NCBI GenBank assembly: GCA_013696525.1
Contig: JACCYK010000189.1
Location: forward strand, 1 to 6,414
DNA: 6,414 bases
Source of the DNA: Chloroflexia bacterium
GTDB lineage: Bacteria > Chloroflexota > Chloroflexia > Thermomicrobiales > UBA6265
Reading direction: 5' to 3'
The position numbers were made by a program, and so were the translations under genes. The notes below the pieces were generated by a model. The model worked only from the letters and a program-made list of their open reading frames with translations, made no database searches and had not been told where the DNA came from. Below are positions 1-5,232 of the stretch, one piece after another; the stretch's first letter is position 1, and each line of letters starts with the position of its first letter.

Positions 1-495
1 GGCTTAGTGTGCTGCCAGGACGGACCGTCGATCCCCGGCGGGGCGGGCATTTGCACCGCCGAAGCCGCCTGCGGGCCGGCGCCCTGCACCGGCCCTGGCT
101 GTGACTGCAACGGCGGCGTGCAGGACACCTGTGATCCCGGTCTGGTGTGCTGCCAGGAGGGCCCGTCGCTCCCTGGCGGCGCCGGCATCTGTACCACCGA
201 GGACGCCTGCGCCCCGGTACCCTGCACGGGCGACGGTTGCGTGTGCAGCGGCGGGGTTCAGAACAACTGCGATGCCGGCCTGGTGTGCTGCCAGCAAGGC
301 GAGGCGATTCCGGGCGGCGCCGGCGTCTGTACCCCGGCGGCGGCCTGCGCCCCGCCGCCCTGCACCGGCGACGGGTGTGACTGCGCGACCGGGACCCTGG
401 CCCCCTGCGACAGCGGGCTGGTTTGTTGCTCGTCAACCGGCCTCATGGGTGGGCCCGGTATCTGTCGAACCGAGGACGAGTGCTACCCGCAACCG
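1..495 (+). repeat. Type A cysteine repeats: three full 138-bp units and one partial
   Basis: Full units occupy 1-138, 139-276 and 277-414, and a partial unit of 27 codons occupies 415-495. Each starts with Gly-Leu-Val-Cys-Cys, has a Pro-Gly-Gly-Ala-Gly core, and ends with an Asn/Pro-Cys-Asp-type motif. The cysteine pattern in full units is CC-x12-C-x5-C-x4-C-x4-C-x-C-x7-C. The fourth unit keeps only the first four cysteines before the B units begin, and has one residue fewer between the CC pair and the next Cys. Many third-codon positions differ between units while the protein is conserved, which points to older duplications held by selection rather than recent copying. Confidence 0.85.
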
Positions 496-1020
496 CTCTG
501 CGTGAGCGATGGCGCCGCCTGCACCGTCGATTGTGCCTGGAGCGACACCTGTAACTCGTGCTGCTCCGATTACTGCGCGCCGAACGGCACCTGTGGCGAG
601 GAGCCGCTGGCGCCGCTCTGCAATCCCGATGGGGCGGCCTGTACCGACGACTGTAACTGGGGCGATAGTTGCAACTCGTGCTGCTCGGGCTACTGCGGCG
701 CCGCCGGCGCCTGTGGCCAATTGCCGCCGGCGCCAGTCTGCGTCGGGGACGGCAGTGCTTGCACCGATGATTGCGGCTTCGGCGGTTTCTGCAACTCCTG
801 TTGCTCGGGCTATTGTGGCGCCAATGGGACGTGCGGCGAGGAGCCTCTCGTCGTTGAGGAACCGCCCGCCGTGGTCGAAGAGCCGCCCGCCGCCGTTGAA
901 GAGCCGCCGACCGCGACCTGCGCGGCCGCGGGCGACGCCTGCGGGGCGGATTGCAATTGGGGCGACGCCTGTGACTCGTGTTGCTCCGGCTTCTGCGGCG
1001 ACACCGGCGCCTGCAACTAG
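1..1020 (+). CDS. Cysteine-rich tandem-repeat protein, 5'-truncated by the window edge
   Basis: The reading frame is open from base 1 and stops at TAG 1018-1020, giving 339 visible residues. A GTG at base 7 could be read as a start, but it lies inside a repeat unit (Gly-Leu-Val-Cys-Cys), so the true start is upstream. About 60 of the 339 residues are cysteine. Residues 1-165 hold three 46-residue type A units and a shortened fourth. Residues 166-283 hold three type B units. Then comes a Val-Glu-Glu-Pro-Pro linker and a fourth B unit that ends the protein. Complete units have eight cysteines at constant spacing, an even number that suits disulphide bonding in an exported protein. No signal peptide can be checked because the N-terminus is missing. 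There is no C-terminal membrane segment or sortase motif. I recognise the style from Chloroflexota secreted proteins but know no assigned function. The gene is convergent with the importer operon. Confidence 0.85.
   Translation, partial: GLVCCQDGPSIPGGAGICTAEAACGPAPCTGPGCDCNGGVQDTCDPGLVCCQEGPSLPGGAGICTTEDACAPVPCTGDGCVCSGGVQNNCDAGLVCCQQGEAIPGGAGVCTPAAACAPPPCTGDGCDCATGTLAPCDSGLVCCSSTGLMGGPGICRTEDECYPQPLCVSDGAACTVDCAWSDTCNSCCSDYCAPNGTCGEEPLAPLCNPDGAACTDDCNWGDSCNSCCSGYCGAAGACGQLPPAPVCVGDGSACTDDCGFGGFCNSCCSGYCGANGTCGEEPLVVEEPPAVVEEPPAAVEEPPTATCAAAGDACGADCNWGDACDSCCSGFCGDTGACN
496..1017 (+). repeat. Type B cysteine repeats, knottin-like spacing, four units
   Basis: Units lie at 496-615, 616-735, 736-849 and 916-1017. 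All four share the spacing C-x6-C-x3-C-x5-C-x2-CC-x3-C-x5-C, with a conserved Cys-Cys-Ser-(Gly/Asp)-(Tyr/Phe)-Cys centre and usually Asn-Ser before the CC pair. The first three are head to tail and the fourth follows a proline-rich linker. An inner CC pair followed by C-x3-C-x5-C resembles the six-cysteine inhibitor-cystine-knot framework, with an extra Cys pair inserted. The disulphide fold is inferred from spacing only. Confidence 0.85.
850..912 (+). repeat. Three tandem 21-bp units encoding a Val-Glu-Glu-Pro-Pro-Ala linker
   Basis: Units at 850-870, 871-891 and 892-912 encode VVEEPPA, VVEEPPA and AVEEPPT. They form an acidic, proline-rich, probably extended spacer between the third and fourth B modules. 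The copies differ at a few synonymous positions. Repeats of this kind often vary in number between strains. Confidence 0.85.
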
Positions 1021-1248
1021 CTCGTCGTCCGGGTGCTGACCGCACGGCCCGCACTCCCCGCAAACTGTCAGGGAGACAGTTTGCGGGGGAGGAGCCGACC
1101 TGGGGCTTCGATGCGACGCTGCTGGGTGGTGATCGTCCAGCGGGTCGCGGAGGTGCCCCGTGGCGGACCGGTGGGCATTGGTGCATGGCCCGCGGCACCC
1201 CTGCTGGCACACTTGCAGGGAGATAAGAGGCCGAGGGGTGAGAACCTG
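1021..1248. other. Non-coding gap between convergent genes
   Basis: This 228-bp gap separates the stop of the Cys-rich gene from the stop of the permease C gene on the other strand. Reading frames crossing it on either strand have no recognisable protein content. Apart from the hairpin at 1056-1088 I see nothing I can name. Confidence 0.6.
1056..1088. terminator. Perfect 14-bp hairpin between convergent genes, probable bidirectional terminator
   Basis: The arm CCCCGCAAACTGTC (1056-1069) pairs exactly with GACAGTTTGCGGGG (1075-1088) around the five-base loop AGGGA, and a T-G wobble can extend it by one pair. It sits 36 bases after the Cys-rich stop and about 160 bases beyond the permease C stop. 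Neither side has a T-tract, so it is not a textbook intrinsic terminator. A role in ending or protecting both transcripts is inferred from position. It could instead be a dispersed palindromic element. Confidence 0.55.
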
Positions 1249-2208
1249 CTACCGGCTCAGCCGCGGGTCGAGCGCGTCGCGCAGGCCGTTGCCGACCAGG
1301 CTGATCGAGAGCACGGTCATGTAGATGAAGAGGCCGGGGATCAGCACGTTGGCCCAGGAGCGGGTGAAGTACTCGCGGGCGTTCTCCAGCATGTTGCCCC
1401 AGGAGGGGATCGGGATCTGGACCCCAAAGCCGAGGAAGCTCAACGTCGCCTCGACCAGGATCAGCCCCGGCAGGGCCAGGGAGAGCGACACCAGCAGCAA
1501 GGGGATCACGTTCGGGATGATGTGGCGGAAGATGATGCGACTGTCCGAGGCGCCCAATACCCGCGCCGCCTCGACATAATCGCGCTTGCGCAACGAAAGT
1601 ACCTCGCCCCGGATCAGGCGGGCGCCGCCGGCCCAGCCCAGCAGGGCGATGAAGACGGCCAGCATGTACGGCCCTGGCGTGAAGACCGAGAAGACCAGGA
1701 TCAGCAACGGCAGCCCGGGAATGCAGAGCAGGACATCGACGATCCGCATCAAGACCGAGTCGACGAAGCCGCCGAAATAGCCGGAGATGGCGCCGACCGT
1801 GGTCCCGATCACCAGCAGCAGCAGCGAGGCCAGCCCGGCCACCGTCAGCGAGATGCGGCCACCGTAGGCGGCGCGGACCAGCACATCCCGCCCGTTGCCG
1901 TCCGAGCCCAGCAGGTAACCGGGGCTGAAGGGGGCGATGAACTGGTCGGCCAGATCGCCCTCCCAGTAGGTGTGGCCGGTGATATTGGCGATGATGCCGG
2001 CGGCGAGGACGAACGCCACCATCAGGGCGCTCAAGATCAGCCCGGCCAGGGCAATCTTGTTCTGCCGGAACTGATACCAGGCCCGCCGGTAGAAGCCAGG
2101 GGTTGACCGCAGGTGCGCCCGATTGAACGCGCTGCCGCGCGGCTGCTCCCGCGAGGTGGTCGGGACGCGCGTCGTTGGGCTGGCAGCGGAGGTAGAGGAG
2201 GTCGTCAT
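1249..2208 (-). CDS. dppC: ABC importer permease, DppC/OppC type
   Basis: This 319-residue protein is the second transmembrane subunit of a peptide/nickel-class ABC importer. Residues 1-38 form a Ser/Thr/Pro-rich cytosolic lead. Residues 41-75 match the OppC N-terminal segment with the first membrane helix. The Leu-Gly-Ser-Asp-Gly-x-Gly-Arg-Asp-Val motif typical of this subunit is at about 100-109. The inner-membrane permease domain follows, with the EAA coupling loop at 213-236 (Glu-Ala-Ala, Gly nine positions into the loop region, then Ile-Ile-Pro-Asn), where an ATPase would dock. Ser-Phe-Leu-Gly-Phe-Gly (257-262) and Pro-Ser-Trp-Gly-Asn-Met-Leu (268-274) are further family marks. Length is normal. 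The ATG at 2208 has GGTGGG five bases upstream and lies 12 bases after the permease B stop, so the two are co-translated. It is the last operon gene; no ATPase gene follows. The substrate cannot be read from the permease. Confidence 0.94.
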   Translation of the reverse strand: MTTSSTSAASPTTRVPTTSREQPRGSAFNRAHLRSTPGFYRRAWYQFRQNKIALAGLILSALMVAFVLAAGIIANITGHTYWEGDLADQFIAPFSPGYLLGSDGNGRDVLVRAAYGGRISLTVAGLASLLLLVIGTTVGAISGYFGGFVDSVLMRIVDVLLCIPGLPLLILVFSVFTPGPYMLAVFIALLGWAGGARLIRGEVLSLRKRDYVEAARVLGASDSRIIFRHIIPNVIPLLLVSLSLALPGLILVEATLSFLGFGVQIPIPSWGNMLENAREYFTRSWANVLIPGLFIYMTVLSISLVGNGLRDALDPRLSR

Positions 2209-2213
2209 CGGTA

Positions 2214-2219
2214 CCCACC
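2214..2219 (-). promoter_or_regulatory. Ribosome-binding site of the dppC-like gene
   Basis: On the minus strand GGTGGG stands five bases before the ATG. The same hexamer and spacing precede the permease B gene, which supports both start choices and suggests similar translation rates for the paired subunits. Confidence 0.6.
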
Positions 2220-2220
2220 A

Positions 2221-3186
2221 CTATCCATAGCGAATGCGCGGATCGAGCAGGGCGTAGGCGATATCGGCCAGCAGGTTGGCCAGCAGGGTCAGGACCGAGG
2301 CGATGAAGACCGCGCCCATGATCAGCGTGTAGTCGCTGGCGCGGGCCGCGTCCACCGTGAGGCGGCCGATCCCCGGCCAGGCGAAGACGGTCTCGATGAT
2401 GAACGAGCCGCCGATCAAGCCCGGCAGCGAGAGCCCCATCAAGGTCACCAACGGCAAGAGCGCGTTGCGAAAGGCGTGGCCGAACAGCACGATGCGGTCG
2501 GAGAGCCCCTTGGCGCGGGCGGTCTGGACGTAATCTTGGCGGACGACTTCGAGCATTTGAGAGCGGATATAACGGGTCCAACCCGCGAGGTCGGCGATCG
2601 CCAGCGCGGTCACCGGCAGGATCAGATGCGAGAGCCGGTCGAGGAGGTCGCCGCCGCCGCGGCGGTCGACCATGCCGCTGACCGGTAGCGAGGGTAAGCC
2701 CCATTCTCGGAACTGGCTGGCAAAGAGCAGGATCAGCATCAGACCCAGCCAGAAGGCCGGGACGGCGAAGGCGGCGACGGTCCCCACCGTGACGATGTGG
2801 TCGAACCAGGTGTTTCGCATCACGGCCGAGATGACGCCGAGGGGAATGGAAATGAGGAGGGCGGCTAAGAAGGCGACCCCGGTGAGGACGATCGTATTCG
2901 GCAGGACGTCGAAGATCCGGTCCCGGACCGGGGTATTGTTCGACAATGACAGCCCGAGATCACCGCGCAGCACCGCCGACACCCAGATCCCGTAGCGGAC
3001 CAGGACCGGCTCATCCAGCCCCATGCTGGACCGGATCCGCTCGATATCCTCCGCCCGGTAGCGCGGATTGAGCGCCAGGTCGGCGACCGGGTTGCCACGG
3101 GCGTTGACGATCAGGAAGGTCAGCAGCGTGACCCCGAACAGGATCGGGATGCAGATCAGCAATCGCCGGATGATGTAGACAGTCAT
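2221..3186 (-). CDS. dppB: ABC importer permease, DppB/OppB type
   Basis: This 321-residue integral membrane protein is the first permease of a peptide-class importer. It starts Met-Thr-Val-Tyr-Ile-Ile-Arg-Arg-Leu-Leu, the usual opening of DppB proteins, with the first helix at about 9-27. An external region (30-95) contains Met-Gly-Leu-Asp-Glu-Pro and Gly-Asp-Leu-Gly-Leu-Ser, both standard in the family. Several helices follow. The EAA-type coupling loop is at about 221-249 (Thr-Ala-Arg-Ala-Lys-Gly-Leu, later Asn-Ala-Leu-Leu-Pro), and the C-terminus ends in the typical Leu-Asp-Pro-Arg-Ile-Arg-Tyr-Gly. An in-frame TTG at 3219 would add 11 residues but lies in the upstream hairpin and lacks a ribosome site. 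The ATG at 3186 has GGTGGG five bases before it and gives the family's normal N-terminus. The gene lies between the binding-protein and permease C genes. Substrate is undetermined. Confidence 0.94.
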   Translation of the reverse strand: MTVYIIRRLLICIPILFGVTLLTFLIVNARGNPVADLALNPRYRAEDIERIRSSMGLDEPVLVRYGIWVSAVLRGDLGLSLSNNTPVRDRIFDVLPNTIVLTGVAFLAALLISIPLGVISAVMRNTWFDHIVTVGTVAAFAVPAFWLGLMLILLFASQFREWGLPSLPVSGMVDRRGGGDLLDRLSHLILPVTALAIADLAGWTRYIRSQMLEVVRQDYVQTARAKGLSDRIVLFGHAFRNALLPLVTLMGLSLPGLIGGSFIIETVFAWPGIGRLTVDAARASDYTLIMGAVFIASVLTLLANLLADIAYALLDPRIRYG

Positions 3187-3191
3187 GCTCG

Positions 3192-3197
3192 CCCACC
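3192..3197 (-). promoter_or_regulatory. Ribosome-binding site fixing the dppB-like start
   Basis: GGTGGG on the minus strand is five bases before the ATG at 3186. It favours this start over the TTG at 3219. It lies 11 bases downstream of the hairpin at 3208-3234, close enough that folding could affect ribosome access. Confidence 0.6.
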
Positions 3198-3207
3198 GGA
3201 ATGATCG

Positions 3208-3234
3208 CCCCCGCCCCAAATCTTGGGGCGGGGG
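3208..3234 (-). promoter_or_regulatory. Strong intercistronic hairpin between binding-protein and permease genes
   Basis: A 12-bp perfect stem (3208-3219 with 3223-3234) closes a three-base loop. Ten of the 12 pairs are G-C. It lies 12 bases past the binding-protein stop and ends 21 bases before the permease B start. There is no T-run after it, so full termination is not expected. In importer operons such hairpins are known to protect the upstream binding-protein mRNA from 3' decay or to cause partial termination, so that more binding protein than permease is made. That role here is inferred. Confidence 0.65.
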
Positions 3235-3246
3235 GCCGTGGATCCC

Positions 3247-5001
3247 TTACTCGGAGATCCACACGAACGGGAAGCTCCAGTACGTGGCGAACGTGTCTGG
3301 GAAGTAGTTGTGAAGGCGGTCGGTGTAGCCGACGCGGTTGGTGCCGAAGCGGAAGATGCCGACCGGCTGATCGTCCCAGGCAATCTGCGATTGCTGGACC
3401 AGCAGTTGCGCCCGCGCCTCGGGATCGAGCTCGCGCAGTTGCTGATCTTCCAGGGCGTCCCACTCCTCGCTGCAATAGCGCATGAAGTTGAAGGCGTTGC
3501 CGTAGGAATCGCAGGCGAACATCGCGCCCTGGCCGCCATCGGCGGTCCAACTGAAGCCGAGCAGCACCACCTCGAAGTCGAAGGTGACGGTAATGGTCTC
3601 GACCAGGGACGGGAAATCGACCAGGCTCGGCTGCATGTCGACGCCGATGTCGCGCCACGTCTGCTGCAGCTCGGCCAACACTTGATCGACCGTGGCCCCG
3701 CCGCCGCTCGAGGTCAACAGCGTGAAGGCAAGCGGTTGGCCATCCTTCTCGACGATGCCGTCGCCATCGGTATCTTCCCAGCCGGCCGAGGCCAGCAGCT
3801 CGCGGGCGCGGTCCAGGTCGTAGTCAAACGGATCCTCGATGGCTTCCGCGTCATACCCGGGGGACGGGACCGGTTGGGTGCCGCGGGGCACCTCGCCGTA
3901 GCCAAGGTAGATGTTCTCCCGGATCGCTTCCTTGTCGATGGCGATGAAAAGGGCTTGGCGCACTTCCTTGTCCTGGAACAGGGTCGTCTTTTCCGGATCC
4001 AGGTTGAAGCCGTAGAAGCTGAAGCCAAGGTCCGGGAAAAGGGCGACTTCCAGCCCTTCGGTGTTCTGCACCTCTTCCACTTGCGGCGCCGGGATGACTT
4101 CGACAATATCGATCTCGCCCGCCATCAGCGCCTCGACCTCGGTCGCCGGGTCGGGGAGGACGGTCATAATCACCTCGTCCACGACCGGGATCGAGACCGG
4201 GTCCCAGTAGTTCTCGTTCCTGGCCACGGTGACGCTTTCACCCTGGCGCCACTCGACGAAGGTGAAGGGGCCGGTGCCGACGACGCGACTGGGATCCTGG
4301 CCGGTGCTGCCGGGATCGTTCGGCCAGTCGGCGGGGGCAATGCCTTCCCAAAGGTGCTTCGGCATGATCCCGAATTGGCCGGCGGTATCCTGGACGAAGG
4401 TGGCGAACTGGTCGCGCGCCACCATCTCGAAGGTGTGCTCGTCAACCGCCCGGTAGGATTCCAGCAACGGGTCGATGATGCCCCGGCGGGGGTTCGGGCT
4501 ATCCTCGGCCAGCGCGATGTCGAAGGTGAACACGACGTCCTCGGCGGTGAAGTCGACGCCGTCATGCCAGGTCGCGTCCTGGTTGAGATGGAAGGTGTAG
4601 GTCAGGCCGTCGGCAGCGATGTCCCAGTAGTCCGCCAGGCCCGGCACCGGGGCGCCGTCGATCGGGCTGCCGCCGACGAGCCCTTCGAAGATCATGCCGG
4701 TGACGTAGGCGGTCGGCAGATCCGACGTTAGCAGCGCGTTGACCGTGGAGATGTCGCTGGTCTGGCCCCAAATGATCTGGCCGCCCTCGTTCTGCGGCTC
4801 CTCAAACGGGAAGGCGGCGAACAGCTCCTCGTAGAACTCGTCGCGGGTGATGGAGGTGGTCGCTTCGCCTTCGGCGACGGGCGAGGCATCGCCGGTGGCC
4901 GGCGTCGCCTCCTGGGCCAGGGTGGCGGCGCCCGGTAGGGCCAGACCAACCACGAGCAGCGCCGTCAACCAGACAAGTGTCCGGCGGGGTATACCGTGCA
5001 T
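3247..5001 (-). CDS. Peptide-type ABC importer solute-binding protein (SBP family 5)
   Basis: This 584-residue exported protein captures solute for the two permeases. Residues 1-30 look like a signal peptide: Arg-Arg at 6-7, a hydrophobic core 9-27, then Ala-Ala-Thr-Leu-Ala-Gln. A Thr/Pro/Ala-rich linker (31-50) follows. The family 5 binding domain spans about 75-584. It includes the hallmark around 125-160 (Ala-Asp-Gly-Leu-Thr-Tyr-Thr-Phe, Trp-His-Asp-Gly, Phe-Thr-Ala-Glu-Asp-Val-Val-Phe-Thr-Phe) and Gly-Thr-Gly-Pro-Phe at 242-246. Asp-Thr-Asp-Gly-Asp-Gly at 410-415 resembles a calcium-binding loop. Length suits the family. There is no lipobox cysteine; the only cysteines are at about 497 and 510. 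The frame opens at 5157, but ATG 5001 is chosen because AAGGAG sits seven bases upstream and the signal peptide begins there. It is first in the operon, divergent from the peptidase gene. Ligand is unproven: peptides are likely, but other solutes use this family. Confidence 0.94.
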   Translation of the reverse strand: MHGIPRRTLVWLTALLVVGLALPGAATLAQEATPATGDASPVAEGEATTSITRDEFYEELFAAFPFEEPQNEGGQIIWGQTSDISTVNALLTSDLPTAYVTGMIFEGLVGGSPIDGAPVPGLADYWDIAADGLTYTFHLNQDATWHDGVDFTAEDVVFTFDIALAEDSPNPRRGIIDPLLESYRAVDEHTFEMVARDQFATFVQDTAGQFGIMPKHLWEGIAPADWPNDPGSTGQDPSRVVGTGPFTFVEWRQGESVTVARNENYWDPVSIPVVDEVIMTVLPDPATEVEALMAGEIDIVEVIPAPQVEEVQNTEGLEVALFPDLGFSFYGFNLDPEKTTLFQDKEVRQALFIAIDKEAIRENIYLGYGEVPRGTQPVPSPGYDAEAIEDPFDYDLDRARELLASAGWEDTDGDGIVEKDGQPLAFTLLTSSGGGATVDQVLAELQQTWRDIGVDMQPSLVDFPSLVETITVTFDFEVVLLGFSWTADGGQGAMFACDSYGNAFNFMRYCSEEWDALEDQQLRELDPEARAQLLVQQSQIAWDDQPVGIFRFGTNRVGYTDRLHNYFPDTFATYWSFPFVWISE

Positions 5002-5008
5002 CCTCACT

Positions 5009-5014
5009 CTCCTT
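5009..5014 (-). promoter_or_regulatory. Ribosome-binding site fixing the binding-protein start
   Basis: AAGGAG on the minus strand, seven bases before ATG 5001, is a near-ideal Shine-Dalgarno sequence. It is stronger than those of the two permease genes, consistent with higher output of binding protein. It rules against the 52-codon upstream extension of the frame. Confidence 0.8.
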
Positions 5015-5066
5015 GCATTTGAGCGATGTCGAACGCTATGGTCGTTTCGAGCGTGTAGCTCCTCGA

Positions 5067-5075
5067 AGCATAGCA
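5067..5075 (-). promoter_or_regulatory. Possible extended -10 promoter for the importer operon
   Basis: On the minus strand TGCTATGCT reads as a TGn extension plus TATGCT, four of six matches to TATAAT. No convincing -35 lies at the right distance; the palindrome at 5093-5107 falls near that position. A start near 5060 would give a leader of about 60 bases. This is a guess from sequence alone. Confidence 0.25.
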
Positions 5076-5083
5076 TCGGACCG

Positions 5084-5107
5084 TGGCAACGCGATGGCAA
5101 TGCCATC
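5084..5107. promoter_or_regulatory. Candidate operator: 15-bp palindrome plus a phased half-site
   Basis: GATGGCA (5093-5099) and TGCCATC (5101-5107) are exact reverse complements around one central base. A further TGGCAA at 5084-5089 repeats the TGGCAA at 5095-5100 exactly 11 bases away, about one helical turn. The site lies in the 231-bp divergent region between the importer operon and the peptidase gene, upstream of both, where a dimeric regulator could act on either side. No regulator gene is in the window. Confidence 0.4.
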
Positions 5108-5173
5108 ATTGGCGCCGAACTCCTCGTACTGTACCGTGCGCCGCGGCCTCGCGCCACCGCGAGCGCGGCTCAA

Positions 5174-5182
5174 TGCTAGAAT
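5174..5182 (+). promoter_or_regulatory. Possible extended -10 promoter for the peptidase gene
   Basis: TGC followed by TAGAAT matches the extended -10 form, with five of six bases agreeing with TATAAT. It lies about 50 bases before ATG 5233. No good -35 is seen 17 bases upstream. A start near 5189 would leave a leader of about 44 bases containing the ribosome site. Confidence 0.35.
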
Positions 5183-5213
5183 CGGCGCCCGGATCGGCTC
5201 GCTCGCCAACGCC

Positions 5214-5221
5214 AGGGGAGG
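5214..5221 (+). promoter_or_regulatory. Ribosome-binding site fixing the peptidase start
   Basis: AGGGGAGG ends 11 bases before ATG 5233, a slightly long spacing. The in-frame upstream options at 5083 (GTG) and 5173 (ATG) have no such site. Confidence 0.6.
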
Positions 5222-5232
5222 TTCATCGCGCG

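Noticed and set aside
1..495. Regular 138-bp repeats considered as a CRISPR-like or satellite array
   Set aside because: The periodicity is in frame, the differences are largely synonymous or conservative, and cysteine positions are kept, so it is a protein-coding repeat.
1033..2106. 357-codon open frame on the plus strand opposite permease C
   Set aside because: It is rich in Asp, Gln, Arg and Gly with no hydrophobic core, the typical antisense image of a membrane-protein gene.
443..2704. 753-codon open frame on the minus strand
   Set aside because: It runs across two clear permease genes, an intergenic hairpin and part of the Cys-rich gene in another frame. Its product is Arg/Pro/Ala-rich with no domain, as expected of a shadow frame in GC-rich DNA.
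3223..4731. 502-codon open frame on the plus strand opposite the binding-protein gene
   Set aside because: It is antisense to a well-supported family 5 binding protein, its composition is that of a complementary frame, and it begins inside the intercistronic hairpin without a ribosome site.
5002..5157. 52-codon upstream extension of the binding-protein frame
   Set aside because: It would bury the signal peptide behind a charged segment. ATG 5001 has AAGGAG at seven bases and begins a normal signal peptide.
5148..5163. Small hairpin CTCGCG-CCAC-CGCGAG
   Set aside because: A six-pair G-C stem is readily found by chance in DNA of this composition, and nothing around it suggests a role.
5083..5232. 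50-codon upstream extension of the peptidase frame, including an ATG at 5173
   Set aside because: The added residues do not resemble the family's N-terminus, neither start has a ribosome site, and the stretch overlaps the likely control region. ATG 5233 has AGGGGAGG upstream.
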